Shown: positions 41,836-53,159 of the stretch, piece by piece
Numbering within the stretch: the stretch's first letter is position 1
Layout of the letters: each line of letters begins with the position of its first letter
From: Dendrolimus kikuchii
Lineage: Eukaryota; Arthropoda; Insecta; Lepidoptera; Lasiocampidae
Assembly (NCBI GenBank): GCA_019925095.2
Contig: CM034389.1
Span: forward strand, 2,750,001-2,814,000
DNA length: 64,000 nt
Reading direction: 5' to 3'
Notes under the pieces: model-generated
What the model saw: the letters and a program-made list of their open reading frames with translations, nothing else
What the model was told of the DNA's origin: nothing
Database searches by the model: none
Translations under genes and position numbers: made by a program

Positions 41836-42280
41836 ATATTATAAAATACACTGCAAACTATATTACAATTATATCAATATAATAAATACAAGTATAATTG
41901 TGTGTATTTTTTATTTAAAAAATATTGATAAATATTTGAACATAAATAAATACATGTATAATAAAAATAAATGCGCTGATGAATACATAGTTGAGCTCAG
42001 CAGTAGTACATCAATAACAATAATTCGATAATTAACATAGACCCTTCCGATTTTTTTTTTTTTAGTTTGGTTCTCAGACTGGCCAAAAATAGAAACTACA
42101 AAACTAGAGTACAGATAATATGGTTGCTGACTGGCCTTCTTGGTGCGAACACAGCATGCATTATATGAAGACATTGAGTACATAGTAATTTAGAAAAAAA
42201 AAAGAAATTAATAATTAATTAAGTTAAACAATTTTTCTAAAGAATGTAGTATCTTTTTTCTATTGTGTACTTCTGTGTAC
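41836..42280. other. AT-rich region, nothing supported
   Basis: No frame or recognised repeat. Confidence 0.4.
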
Positions 42281-42333
42281 TCTTCTTTACATCAATCTAC
42301 AGTGTAAGAACACTAGATTGACGATAAAGAAGA
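42281..42333. repeat. short hairpin, ~24-nt arms
   Basis: TCTTCTTTACATCAATCTAC... pairs with ...TAGATTGACGATAAAGAAGA; the inner AGTGT/ACACT closes a 4-nt loop. Two internal mismatches. Confidence 0.6.
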
Positions 42334-42362
42334 TATTCGTTTTAATGCAGTTATTTTTTTAA

Positions 42363-42545
42363 CCCTTCAGCTCTTCCAATAGCCCCAAGACTAACACTAT
42401 TACTATCTCGTAATATACCGAAAATATACCCATTTCATACAAATCCTATATAAACAGAGTGAGACAACAACACAAAAACGATCACGTGCACAAACGCGAT
42501 CTGCAGTGTCATCGCGGACACATATGTGCTGAGTGAGCTGAAGGG
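42363..42545. mobile_element. TTAA-flanked MITE (piggyBac-like)
   Basis: 183 bp with perfect 11-bp terminal inverted repeats CCCTTCAGCTC/GAGCTGAAGGG, flanked by TTAA at 42359-42362 and 42546-42549. TTAA target duplication with CCC at the ends is the piggyBac signature. No coding; internal palindromic CGCGAT...ATCGCG near the right end. Confidence 0.82.
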
Positions 42546-42587
42546 TTAAGTTAAAAAACTTTTTAAAATTTCTCACCCAAGCCCAAT

Positions 42588-42862
42588 ATAGTAGGCGAGA
42601 GCAAGACACATCGCTTGCGCTGGCTTGGCCGTCTACATAGAATGGGGGAGGATCGCGCGATGAAAAGAGCCTATCTGGGCAGACCAACCGGACGTTGACT
42701 ATTTGGTCGGCCCAGATATCGCTGGAGAGACGTTGTAGAGGCTGATCTGCGCGAGATTCATGCCGATGAGTGACAGGAGATAGCGCTGAACAGGAAGGAG
42801 TGGAGTATTCTCCTTTCGGAGGCCAGGACTCATTTTGGGTCGGTGAGCCGCATCAGTTAGTG
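42588..42862 (+). mobile_element. RTE/other LINE C-terminal remnant
   Basis: Translation shows RLRWLGRLHRMGEDRAMKR, GRPRYRWRD and LNRKEWSILLSEARTHFG interrupted by stops, the usual C-terminus of RTE-type LINE ORF2. Confidence 0.6.
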
Positions 42863-42951
42863 AGCTTAGTTTAGCTATTAATATGCGTTTTTTTTTCAAT
42901 AAATAAAATAATTCGTTAATACATTAAACTCATTTGTTGCACATACTGTAT

Positions 42952-43080
42952 ATTTTTATGATAACTTCTTTACAGTACAGGCTGTAAATTTTTGAAATGC
43001 GCAGCCTCTTACTATCAGAGAGGCCAGAACATTGCCAATAAGAACTCAGAAGACACTGCTTTTCCTTAAACGCTTATGTC
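42952..43080 (+). mobile_element. Jockey-like LINE C-terminal fragment
   Basis: DNFFTVQAVNF, a stop, then NAQPLTIREARTLP match the 39.3-kb minus-strand fragment. Confidence 0.55.
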
Positions 43081-43111
43081 TAATTCTCACTCTTAACTAA
43101 TGCAAATATGT

Positions 43112-43335
43112 CTTCTACATATATAAAAGAAAGTCGTGTTAGTTACCCTATTTATAACTCAAAAACGGCTGTACCGATTTGGCTGAAAATCGGTGGGGAG
43201 GTAGGTTAGAACCAGGAGACGGAAATAGGATACTTCTTCTCCCGTTGGAACTGGTAGGTGGCGCTGAGATCGGGTTCTAGAATCCTCCTAATCACCTGGG
43301 CCGATTTTGGTGATTTTGATTTTGTGCCATGAAAC
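43112..43335 (+). mobile_element. Helitron-like element, truncated, single 118-bp unit
   Basis: Matches 4146-4360 (GAAAGTCGTGTTAGTTAC, GGTGGGGAGGTAGGTTAG, GGTAGGTGGCGCTGAGATCG) but has one unit and no CTAG end. Confidence 0.6.
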
Positions 43336-43499
43336 AAAGTCTTTTAGGGATTCAGAAAATATGGCGGTACTAAGTTCGCCGGGTCACCTATATATATCTA
43401 CATATGCTACAAACTCCCAGCTGAGATATCCCACAACGTTGCTGATTGGGGTATTTCAAAAAGGACGTCATTAAATTCCTTAAAATCTAGCAGGGCGTC

Positions 43500-43595
43500 G
43501 GTGACATCTTTGACGTTGCAAATGTCCATAGACGACGGTACCCGTGTTCCATTAGGGAGGCAGTCAGCTTATCTGATGTACTTCAACTGTAAAAA
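43500..43595 (+). repeat. S1 repeat fragment (copy 21)
   Basis: Only the A-tail side: GTTGCAAATGTCCATAGACG to a decayed tail. Confidence 0.55.
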
Positions 43596-43691
43596 ATCCA
43601 TAGATTGTTTTCCATATATCCATATCCATATATCCATATTGTGATCCAGCGTAGTATATAATATATACTACGCTGTTTACCATAAATTAAT

Positions 43692-44010
43692 TATCCGTGC
43701 AGGAACGGAGAAAGAATACAACTTCCTGCGGCCTGGCGGCCTGTCGCAAGAGGCGACTTAACAACCCACAGCCAGGTGGTAGGGTATTTGCTCGACTGGA
43801 TGGCGACCACCCCTGGTCTAGAGTATGCCGCCATAACAACCTTGTGTTGTGTTCCGGCATTAGTGACCAGGTTCCAGTCTCCTTTATGAGAGCAGCAGCG
43901 CATTTGTAGCACCTTTGGTGTTGCAAATGTCCATAGGCGAGGGTAACCGCTTTCCATCAAGTGAGTCGCCTGTCTGTCTGTTGAATTCCGGCAATAAATT
44001 TAAAAAAAAA
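43692..44010 (+). repeat. S1 repeat copy 13, full length
   Basis: ATCCGTGCAGGAACGGAG to GGCAATAAATTTAAAAAAAAA. Confidence 0.82.
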
Positions 44011-44149
44011 TGATTAGTATATATTGCTTCCCACAAAAATGGCTGCTTTATATCAAAGTCGTGGCAGGCCTATTGGGTTGGCATCAGTTAGTTAGTTTTA
44101 AATTTCAATTTTTAATATAACACATTATTGCAGAGGCGAATTATATGTA

Positions 44150-44570
44150 GTGTTAGGGTACACGCTTAACTTGAAATTCCCGCGGGATACCCGAGATAAA
44201 AAGTATCACATTTTTTTTTTATTTTACATAAATTTTGATCAGTGAAAAAATAGCATTGGAATTCCATTTCTTTTTTTTTCAATTTGGCAAATCTTTCGTT
44301 TTAAATCATTTCCAGAAAAATTCTCGCGGGATTCCCAGAAAAAAAAGTAGTGCACATTTTAAGTCTGCGAATTTGATGTCGATCAGCGAAAACCGCATCG
44401 AAAATGGCTTAGTAGTTCTTACGTGAATTCCGAGCAAACAAACAAACAAGAAATCTAAAAAAATGCATCGTGTTCTCCATCGTTTATATAGTGTATTCCA
44501 GTTGTTTTTTTTTATAATAACTCCAATGTACAGACACGGCATGTTTAGAATTTTATATTATTATAGATTC
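44150..44570 (-). mobile_element. Helitron-like element, minus strand
   Basis: Inverse relative of 25448-26235 (for example GATCAGCGAAAACCGCATCG against CGATGCGGTTTTCGTTGATC, and CTCCATCGTTTATATAGT against ACTATATAAACGATGGAG). Confidence 0.55.
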
Positions 44571-44874
44571 ATATAGTAAAAAGCTGCCTAAACGGCGAAT
44601 GTTACTTGCCATAATCCCAACACGAAAATTAGATACTTCTGTCTACGAGGCCGCGAATCTCAACGGATTATCCACTCCGCTCCGCTCTTCTCCGCTCCGC
44701 TCTTCAAGTTTTCCGCTCGAGCTCTCCCAACTCGTTTTCATGAAAATTCACTTTGTAATTTTAGTTTTTGCTTTTTAGTCTAAAATGCGGTTTTATTCTT
44801 GATTCAGTTGCGGATTTACCGCTTACTTTTGTGGCTGAGACTTTAAAGCAGCGTTTCTCGCTAAATGTACAATA

Positions 44875-45235
44875 ATACAAAACTACTGGTCGCCCAATGG
44901 TCTAAATTCGACCATAATTAATTTAAATTATAAGTTTGAACATTATTAAGGTTCTGTTGTCAACTTCTATACTTCTATAATCACAGATTTCGCCAAGGCT
45001 ACACTGTTAAATTGACTTGAACAATAAACAAAAGAGTATATATGCGTGCGTGTGTCAAATACATAGTAGTGTGTGTAATGTTTTTTTTATTGATTTAATC
45101 TATTTTTTATGCATAATTTAAAAAAAATAGTATACTGCACTCCTTCTCTATATAAACTACAAGTGTGCGAAGTTTCATAATCCTCCGTCCACGCAATTTT
45201 CGTAAAAATGGGTACAAAGCTTTTACGTCACGTAT
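44875..45235 (+). repeat. MITE-like dispersed repeat, uninterrupted copy
   Basis: Uninterrupted relative of 32540-33135; shows the SINE there is a later insertion. Confidence 0.6.
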
Positions 45236-45299
45236 TCACCGTTCGCAGGTGTTAACTGTAATAATATGCACATTAGGTCAGAAAACTGCCTAAATTATT

Positions 45300-45547
45300 A
45301 TTTTTTCATTGCATGAGTTCAGCAGACAGGCAGACGGCCCACTTGATGGAAAGCGGTTACCATCGCCTATGGACATTTGCAACATCAAAGGTGCTAATGT
45401 TGTTACTGCGACATACTTTAGACCAGGGGTGGTAGCCATCCAGTCGGGCAAATACTCTACCACCTGGCTATGGGTTGTTTTGTCGCCTCTTACGACAGGC
45501 CGCCGGGTCGCTGGAAATTGTATTATTTCTCCGTTCCTGCACAGATA
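45300..45547 (-). repeat. S1 repeat copy 14, internally deleted
   Basis: Lacks ~60 bp in the middle (between GGTGCTA and GCGACATAC). Confidence 0.8.
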
Positions 45548-46008
45548 GCGTATGGCTATATGGCTAAATGGCGTATGCTTTCCGGCCCGGATTCGAATCC
45601 GCTCCCGGTTGAATTTGGAAGGCGAGTAAGCGACCACGGCTTTTGCCTATTTCAATTGAATACTACCACTACCCTTAATTATTTAAGTGTGGCGATTGTC
45701 GCAAAACACTCTTCAGACATTGTGTTGAAGTTTGTTCAGCCACATAATTACTAGGCTGGTATAAAGTGTGTCGTTAATATAATGACTCGAGTAGGTCAGG
45801 TTGGGCAGAAGTGCCAATTTTGATCCCCACTGACCGACCTCTTCTCCCCATTATGTTGTTCCAAATTTAATCTCGACTTGTCCCTTGAGAGTTTGCTTGG
45901 ATTGAGTTAAAGTAATAGTGATTATGTTCTCTACGCAGATGCTGGGGCCACACCTGCGATAATGTTAAAATTATTGACTGTGACCAAATGCGTCTTATTT
46001 ATAGTATT
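45548..46008. repeat. unassigned region; 45940-46008 is a dispersed repeat
   Basis: ATGCTGGGGCCACACCTGCG to TGCGTCTTATTT resembles 61370-61440; the counterpart of the rest continues at 46865-46990 after the LTR and S1, so those two inserted into this repeat. Confidence 0.4.
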
Positions 46009-46512
46009 GTTACGAGTCGCGAGACTCGAATTAAAAAATTCCGTTAGAATTACTATAGAGTTTATTAGAACTATACAAACACGTATAACACAGGTACAAA
46101 TATAACTGAACACAACAAGTCCAAACGTAATGCAGAAGGTAGTAATTCAATAAAACGCACAAAGTTCGTCACTTATTAGATTCCCGATTGTAGTACACAA
46201 ATCTTGCTTCGCTCGTGGTTATCGCTCGACTGCCTTCCCCCTCCATCAGGTCATCGTTTTATACTGCGCAATTGCAATGTCCCCGTATCTAAATCGACTT
46301 TATCCGACACACCTGGCTAATGACTGCCATAAAAGATTACAATACAACAATGGACTGTTTTCTAATCACACATTTTAAACACAAAGTTAACAAAGGAAGA
46401 CGACCATAAAAGAAACTAAACATTATTAGTTCAAATGCCGTCGGGTAATAAATGTGCTTTGTTTCAGATATGCAGGTGGATTTTGTTTTTGTCGGGACCA
46501 GAGTCGTAACAT
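46009..46512 (-). mobile_element. TGTTAC-family solo LTR, copy D
   Basis: 504 bp with perfect TGTTAC/GTAACA ends. On the minus strand it has TATA (GCAGTATAAAACGATG near 46255-46270) and AATAAA-region counterparts. Flanking 4-bp sequences (GTAT, TATT) do not match exactly. Confidence 0.8.
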
Positions 46513-46516
46513 ATTT

Positions 46517-46838
46517 TCCGTGCAGGTACGGAGAAAGAATACAATTTCCTGCGGCCGGACAACCTGTTGTAAGAGGTGACAAAACAACCCACAGCCAGGC
46601 GGTAGGGTATTTGTCCGACTGGATGGCTACCATCCCTGGTGTAAAGTATGCCATCATAACAACCTTGATTTGTGTTCCGCCATTAGTGACCAGGTTCCAG
46701 ACTCCCTTAAGAGAGCAGCAGCACATTTGTAGCACATTTGGTGTTGCAAATGTCCATAGGCGATGGTAACCGCTTTCCATCAAGTGGGCCATCTGCCTGT
46801 CTGCTGAACTCATGCAATAAAATAAAATAAAATAAAAA
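46517..46838 (+). repeat. S1 repeat copy 15, next to LTR D
   Basis: Begins TCCGTGCAGGTACGGAG four to five bases after the LTR end and ends in (AATAAAATAA)n. Confidence 0.82.
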
Positions 46839-47164
46839 TAAAATAATTAAAAATAACACCGTTCACGAATTATTATAGATACATACGTTATCTGTCAATA
46901 TTTAACGTCATTGCCAATTACAAACCATATAATATCACAAATAACGCATTACACCCATCTCCACATCTGAGTGTAATGGTCTATATCTCTAACAACGTGG
47001 CAGGTGCGGCCCTAGCATGATAGAGTCCGCGGCACGAAACAAGCCCCACAGAAAATAATGAAAATAGGATTTGGGCTTTGACACAGTAATTCCAATTTAT
47101 TTCTAGATGTGTTATCTATCAAAAAAATATTATTTTATACATATAAAAAAAAATAGAATATGTA

Positions 47165-47370
47165 ACAATTTAGAAAGAAAGAAAGAAAGAAAAACGTTTA
47201 TTTGTCAAAGGCGACACACACAAAATACATATTTTTAATGAGCAAAACAATCTTATAGTTGCATGCCGCAATTGGACAAATGAGGTTGGCACTCAGTATA
47301 TTGCTGTGCCGAAAGTGAATCCGACACAACACTGATTTTCAGTGCCTACCTCTTTCTTACTCTATACATA
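47165..47370 (-). mobile_element. LINE 3' tail with (GAAA)n, minus strand
   Basis: Inverse of 26745-27025. It interrupts an AT-rich repeat whose halves (GTGTTATCTATCA..., CATCTGTCGAAAATT) also occur at 53190 and 53700. Confidence 0.5.
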
Positions 47371-47854
47371 TTTTATTGAGACCCATAGAAGAAAAATGAA
47401 TAGAATGTTATTTATTTCATTATAATTATATATATTTATTATAATTATATATGTTTTATTACTAAAAATAAGAGCATTATATATACAATCTAGTACACAC
47501 AGAAGTTTTTATATACATATATTTACTATCTATAAACCTAAATATATATAACTAAATACAGGTAAATGTCTATAAAAATAAATGTCTATAAATTTCTATT
47601 AATTATACTTTTATTATATTACTAACACCATCTGTCGAAAATTAAAAAACTAATAAGACATGTGTAATATCAACCTATGATAGTTTAAGTAGTATAGAAA
47701 GAATGGTAGTAGTATTAAAGGCCCGTATATGTTGAAATGTAAGAAACGCGAAAAAATCCGCATAAAGAATTTTGTTTGGATAAAACAAAAAATGAATGAA
47801 AATAATATAAATTATTTACAGTAGCCCATATTAATAATCTATACATTATGGTAT
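47371..47854. other. AT-rich region, repeat remnants only
   Basis: Apart from the ACCATCTGTCGAAAATT segment at 47628, nothing is recognisable. Confidence 0.4.
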
Positions 47855-48235
47855 GGTATGTCATTGGTGCCCTGGAGGATGAGTCGCCTTTTAGTATGGG
47901 ATGCGTCTTGCGTCGATACTCTGGCGGCGTCCCATCTTTCAGCTACGAGCATGTCTGCTGGTACAGCTGCTGCACAACGGGAGGCCCTAAAATGCAGCAA
48001 ATATGCCGCCATCGGAAATAGTTACATATTTGCGGCTTTTGGGGTCGAGACCCTGGGACCATGGAGGCCTGAAGCGCACAAACTTTAGCGAAACGCCTGG
48101 TAGACGCCTCACGTGACCAAAAGACTGGTCTGTACCTCGGACAACGCATTCGCGTCGCGATACAGCGAGGTGATGTGGCCAGTCTTTTGGGCACGTTTCC
48201 AACTGACAGCGGTCTGGGATTAGATTTTATAGTTT
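47855..48235 (+). mobile_element. REL-type LINE C-terminal fragment 4
   Basis: From MSLVPWRMSRLLVWDASCVD through FAAFGVETLGPWRPEAHKL, then a frameshift by deletion of ~15 bp, and TKRLVYLGQR-like to ASLLGTFPTDSGLGLDFIV-like end. Very similar to the 38179 copy. Confidence 0.62.
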
Positions 48236-48319
48236 AATTTTATTTTTTATATATACTTATTCATAATTTAGTTTAGTTTTTATTTAATTGTTAATATCGT
48301 TTGTATATATACCTTTTTT

Positions 48320-48860
48320 AAGGAAGGCAGGCACAACTTCGAGGGGGAAGCCAATAGGAGGATTCAGTTGGGCTGGGCAGCATTCGGTAAGCTTCGTCAA
48401 GTCTTCTCGTCGACCATTCCGCAATGCTTAAAGACAAAAGTCTTCGAGCAGTGCGTCCTCCCCGTCCTGACCTACGGGGCCGAGACATGGACACTGACGG
48501 CAGGATTGGTCCACAAGTTCCAAGTCGCTCAACGGGCTATGGAGCGAGCTATGTTGGGTGTTTCTCTTATGGATAAAATCAGAAATGAGGATATCCGTAA
48601 GAGAACCAAGGTAACCGACATAGCTCGCAAAATTAGCAAGTTGAAGTGGCAGTGGGCCGGTCACGTCTGCCGCAGGACCGATGGCCGATGGAGCAGACGA
48701 GTCCTGGAGTGGAGACCGCGTCTCGGTAAACGTAGTGTCGGACGCCCTCTAGCCCGATGGACCGACGACCTGTGCAAGGTCGCCGGTAGGCGCTGGATGA
48801 GGAAATCAGAGGACAGGGATGAGTGGCGCCGTCTTGGGGAGGCCTACGTCCAGCAGTGAA
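48320..48860 (+). mobile_element. RTE-type LINE, 5'-truncated ORF2 C-terminus
   Basis: A different, GC-richer RTE lineage. In frame: EGEANRRIQLGWAAFGKLR, VLPVLTYGAETWTL, KISKLKWQWAGHVCRRTDGR and DEWRRLGEAYVQQ then TGA at 48857-48859. It is a standard RTE C-terminal region downstream of the RT palm. The frame is intact for ~180 codons, so the insertion is fairly young. The tail is ATTAAAAGATTTTTTTTT-like, without (TATG)n. Confidence 0.78.
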
Positions 48861-49180
48861 CTACGAATGGCTCACGACGACATATACTATTTTTATCTAT
48901 ACATTAAAAGATTTTTTTTTAATTATTTTAAAAATTATTACTAGTCGCGAGCCCTTCTAAAGCACAGCTTTTTGCTAGTAATTATATAAAGTGACTTCTT
49001 CACTGTGTTCTCTGCTTCCGGCCAGTGCCGTAAATAGGGCGGTGCCACCGGTGCCCAGACACAATGCGTAGACTCTGGGGGGCGCAAGAATGGCCAGACC
49101 AGGCAGGACTATTATTTTTTCGGTTTGCTCCTGATAAGTTCCCGCTGCGCCCCTAGTGCTCGATTCCAACACATCCTTAC

Positions 49181-49309
49181 CTACATGTCAGTATCATCAA
49201 AAACGTCTGTTAAATTAGACAAAACATCGCGCTCACTTTTTGGCAGCACACGAGCGTATTTGTTTTCTAGTTCTTTAAAAAAGTGGTCCTTGTGCGTTAT
49301 TTTATCACC
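49181..49309 (-). CDS. probable last coding exon of an unknown host gene
   Basis: The acceptor TTTCATTCAG at 49310-49319 precedes 42 codons in phase 0 ending in TAG at 49181-49183. It reads GDKITHKDHFFKELENKYAR then VLPKSERDVLSNLTDV and FDDTDM: charged, helical in character, with an acidic C-terminus typical of a soluble protein end. No other frame is open. No upstream partner exon was recognised to the right, and no clear AATAAA follows within ~200 bp. It could instead belong to a domesticated or old transposase. The family is not recognised. Confidence 0.5.
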   Translation of the reverse strand, partial: GDKITHKDHFFKELENKYARVLPKSERDVLSNLTDVFDDTDM

Positions 49310-49319
49310 CTGAATGAAA

Positions 49320-49897
49320 TAAAATAGGCTTTACATAGCATTTCTCTAGCTAGGGTACCTATAATATCTAAAAAAAACAAGGGCGCGGTTATAGAAGGTC
49401 GCATAGAAGGCTATTAACGGCACTGCTTCCGACTAATGAACCACAACTTAATGTATGGTCTATTTCACCAAAAAAATCTCTAAGAATTTACTAATACAGA
49501 AGCTTTTACACACAACATAATATATCGATGTTGCCCCCAAACACAGTGTCCCAATCGGCCTATTTACCCTCGTTATCCGACCAAAAGCGATTTATTGCCA
49601 CCAAATACATTATACAATTATATATTATATATGTCTTAATCGGGACTTAATAAATGTCCTCTGGATGTTTCTTATATAAAGCTGGTTTTAGACAGCTCAA
49701 CCAAATTGCTGGCAAAAAAAAACGGTAAATTATGAAAAAATTTTGAAGTGAAACTTCTTTAGAATCGTGATTTGAAACTCGATGAAACGAAAAAGCGACA
49801 CTAAAAAGAGATAAATATAAAAATCTATAGGACTAACCCTGCGAGAGAACGAGATATGAGTTTCACATTCTGCAGCACAGATGAGAAAGTCAATTTT
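49320..49897. other. unassigned AT-rich region
   Basis: Upstream side of the exon at 49181-49309; no convincing exon or repeat. Confidence 0.35.
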
Positions 49898-49898
49898 A

Positions 49899-50120
49899 CG
49901 GCCTCTATGGTTGAGCGGGCTAAGCCTTTGCCGACGTACCTCACTGCAAAGCAGAGGGCTCCGGGTTCGATTCCTGGTATAGTAAATTTCGGAAACGTAT
50001 TTTCTCCGTTATTTACTATGGTCTGGGATCGGCCCCAATGTAGTCCGTTGTATATTACCCATAACACAAGCGTAACTTGCTTAATTTGGGGATATACAAT
50101 GTGTGTTTGTCTGCCGATTA
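49899..50120 (+). mobile_element. tRNA-derived SINE, copy 5
   Basis: A-box TGGTTGAGCGG and B-box GGTTCGATTCC, body lacking ~7 bp, ending CTGCCGATTAAAAAG. Confidence 0.86.
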
Positions 50121-50357
50121 AAAAGAAAATCGGACCGATGATTAAACATAGGTCCAATTTGCATCGAAATGACTAAAACAGTGAAAAATTTAAAGTGATA
50201 CTTAAGAAGCTTAATTTGAATTATAATATGTTGAAGGATGAAGGCTAAAGAAATTATATTAATATTAACAAAAGTTACAGAAGAATTATCTGTGAGTATA
50301 TTCTCTGAAGTTTCACTTCTATCGCGCGTGAACTGCACACACATACAATTTTTTTTA
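50121..50357. other. unassigned
   Basis: AT-rich, no frame. Confidence 0.4.
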
Positions 50358-50446
50358 TAGCTGGTATACAGCAGACAGGCTGTCGGCCCACCTGATGGAA
50401 AACGGTTACCGTCGCCTATGGACGTTTGCAACACCAGAGTTGTTAC
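50358..50446 (-). repeat. S1 repeat copy 16, A-tail side only
   Basis: CAGCAGACAGGCTGTCGGCC to AACACCAGAGTTGTTACAA. Confidence 0.65.
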
Positions 50447-50989
50447 AACAATTAAACAATAAATTATAACACCACACAAAGCCACAAACACATAACCAAC
50501 AACAAAACTTATACACATACTGAAACCAACGCGCACTACCACCGCATTGCATTACACGCACACTTCACAAACAAACCAAGACACACAAAGAGCCTAAAAA
50601 TTAATAACCCAGGCACAGAAAAGAAAAAAACAACACACATGGCACTAGATAGGACAATATATATAAGTATAGATATAAGGCCCACACTGCAGATACACTC
50701 TACATTAGTATAAGTTGAGTATTAAAACTAGAATAAATTAATATAATAAGTTATTCGTAAGATACATACACCTCAACACAAAAATTAATAAATTAATGTC
50801 ACACACAAGAACCAAAATAACTAATAAGCGTGTTAAATTCAAAAAATTAAATCCAGAATCTAAGTTGTAAAAAAGGGTACGGAACTCGAGTCCGTAGAGT
50901 TGTAAATAATAATAAAAAACCCCAGAAACCGGCCTTGGAGACATTTCAATAACAACCTTTTTAAAAAACTAAAAAAAAATGCTTCATAT
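50447..50989. other. AT-rich region, nothing supported
   Basis: ACACA-rich and A-rich DNA without frames. Confidence 0.4.
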
Positions 50990-51545
50990 CCATACAAGAG
51001 AAACGTTGCGTAGATTAGCGAAGTGACTCAAGGAATTACAAATGAACGCTCAGACGATTACGAGCGGTTCAGTAGATAGAAGGAAGACGAAGGCACCATT
51101 CTAAACAGTTCCTCGGAACACTCCCTGTTATACAGTCGTTAGAATACGTAGAGAGACGTCAAGTCTCTCCGAAAGGCAAGCTTGTCTAGACCGTCTGTGA
51201 GTAGAGGATCATCGACAACGCAAACGGCTCGACGTTGAATACAGTCCAGGGGATTAAGCTGATAGGCTGGTGCTCCAACCTCAGCTTTATAAAGCACAAC
51301 GCGTTACGTTGGAAAGTTTTGCCTTGCCTTCAAGATGGCTTCTGAACTGCAAATCGTTCGCAATGTCGACACCAAAGATTACTATACTCTTGGAGGTAGC
51401 GAAGGGAGTTCCTTGAAACTGAAGCGCACATACGAATGGGGTTTTCTTGGCAAAGATTACGTTGACCCGTATCTTTATTAGGTTGAAAAGGACTGTGTAC
51501 TCACAGTGGTCGATCGCAGCTGTTATAGAAACTCTATAGGATTTA
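50990..51545 (-). mobile_element. Jockey-like LINE ORF2 remnant (RT C-terminal region)
   Basis: Minus-strand translation across several shifts shows EYTVLFNLIKIRVNVI, AKKTPFVCALQFQGTPFAT, IVIFGVDIANDLQFRSHLEG and SGLYSTSSRLRCR-like (LDxVQRRAxR) regions, the order downstream of the RT palm in Jockey-type LINEs. Confidence 0.65.
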
Positions 51546-52236
51546 AGTTAGGTCCTTGTCGGCTTGCATCGCGACGTCACGGTAGTCTTACCTATGATTA
51601 CGGTCCAGTGGCTCCTCATTACGAGGCGGAGGGACGCTGGAAGGTACAGTGAGTAGTCTGGCGGTTAGTGCTTGCAATTTCTTCTATCATCGAGTGTCGC
51701 ACAAACCTCTCGGTGACCTCCCCCGGCGTCCGAGGGTATCAATTCCCCTAGTATTAACAAGAAAAGGATTCAAGGTAGGTCAACAACTCACTTATGAAGT
51801 AGGCATACTACAACACTATGCTCCAAGCTTGCAACATAAAAACAGGTCGATTGCAGCTGTCAATTCAGTCCAGGTAATTAACAATCAGAGTATACGTTAA
51901 GTTAAAGATGGCGCATGTTCTACTTTCGTAGGCTAAAACGTGCTTGCTTCTGAAATTAATCTTAGAAATAAATTTCAATAAATCCCAACGATCCACGATA
52001 AAGCCAAGAGCTTTTGGCGGTAGTCCGAAGGTGGCCATTACTGGAATGGACCGCGTAATGGGCCGCGTCCCCGCGAATTATGCCCCCACTGATATGTGGT
52101 GTACAACTTTGCGTGTTTATGGCACACGAATGACCCCCCATTTGGGTAATAGGCAGTCTTTCTGTTTAGGATTGCTTTCCTAAATGCAGCCCTGTTGACT
52201 ATTGGAAGATTCTTTCAACTGATAGGATAATGATTG
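51546..52236. other. unassigned region
   Basis: A plus-strand open stretch at 51649-51900 has no recognisable homology or splice context. It may be further decayed LINE sequence. Confidence 0.3.
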
Positions 52237-52960
52237 TGTTACGATTTGGTGGGAAGTGAATTTAAAATGTCGTTGGAATTATCACAAAAATTATTAGAAG
52301 TACACACACGTAATTCACAGTTCTTACAAGTACAACCGAATACATAAGTCCAAACTGTCTATCCGTGCAGGAATGGAGAAAGAGTACAATTTTCTGCGGC
52401 CGGGCGGCCTGTCATAAGAGGCGACTTAACAACCCACAGCCAGGTGATAGGGCATTTGCCCGACTGGATGGCGACCACCCCTGGTCTAGAGTATGCCGCC
52501 ATAACAACCTTGAGTTGTGTTCCAGCATTAGTGACCAGGTTCCAGTTTCCCTTAAGAGAGCAGCAGCGCATTTGTAGCACCTTTGCTGTTGCAAATGTCC
52601 ATAGGCGATAGTGACCGCTTTCCATCAAGTGGGCCGTCTGCCTGTCTGCTGATCTCCTGAAATAAAAAATAAAAAAAACTGTAAGGTAGACAATTTTAAT
52701 CACATAAATCGCGCCGTTATGAAATAATCGTTTCGAAAGTACCCTAGGTAACGTCTCGATCGCAGTTGAAACCCAACTAACTCAGTCCCCGACTGACCGA
52801 CATGTCCACTAGTCCTTAGAATTCTCAATTTCGAAGCATTATTATAGCTTCAATGAATTTGCAAACTATAGAAAAGAAGGATTTGTGACGTCTTACTCGG
52901 AGGCGTACAAAGAGATTAACGCGGACAAAATAGATCACACTTTGAAGAGATAATAAAACA
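52237..52960 (-). mobile_element. LTR-like repeat G, relative of TGTTAC family, interrupted by S1
   Basis: Begins TGTTACGATTTGGTGG and shares the layout of LTR D (GAATTTAAAATGTCGTTGGAA, ATTATTAGAAGTACACACACG), with S1 at 52361-52676 inserted. The far end is undefined. Confidence 0.45.
52361..52676 (+). repeat. S1 repeat copy 17, nested
   Basis: Full-length. Short candidate duplication AAACTGT on both sides (52354, 52674). Confidence 0.83.
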
Positions 52961-53159
52961 CCTGTAAATGATTATTAGTATCGGCTCGCTACAAGGGCAT
53001 GAAATAAATAAAACTACATACAGCCTGATTTACATTAGTGAAGTAATTAGGTAACCTGGGAAAAAGGCCCTATCAGGGCGAGCGAAGCCAGTCCAAACAC
53101 TATCCCACAATCTATGTATTTTGTGGTACATTTTACTGAGAAACTGTCACACTGTCAGA

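Noticed and set aside
51649..51900. 83-codon plus-strand frame
   Set aside because: Neighbouring sequence is a decayed minus-strand LINE; no homology or splice context.
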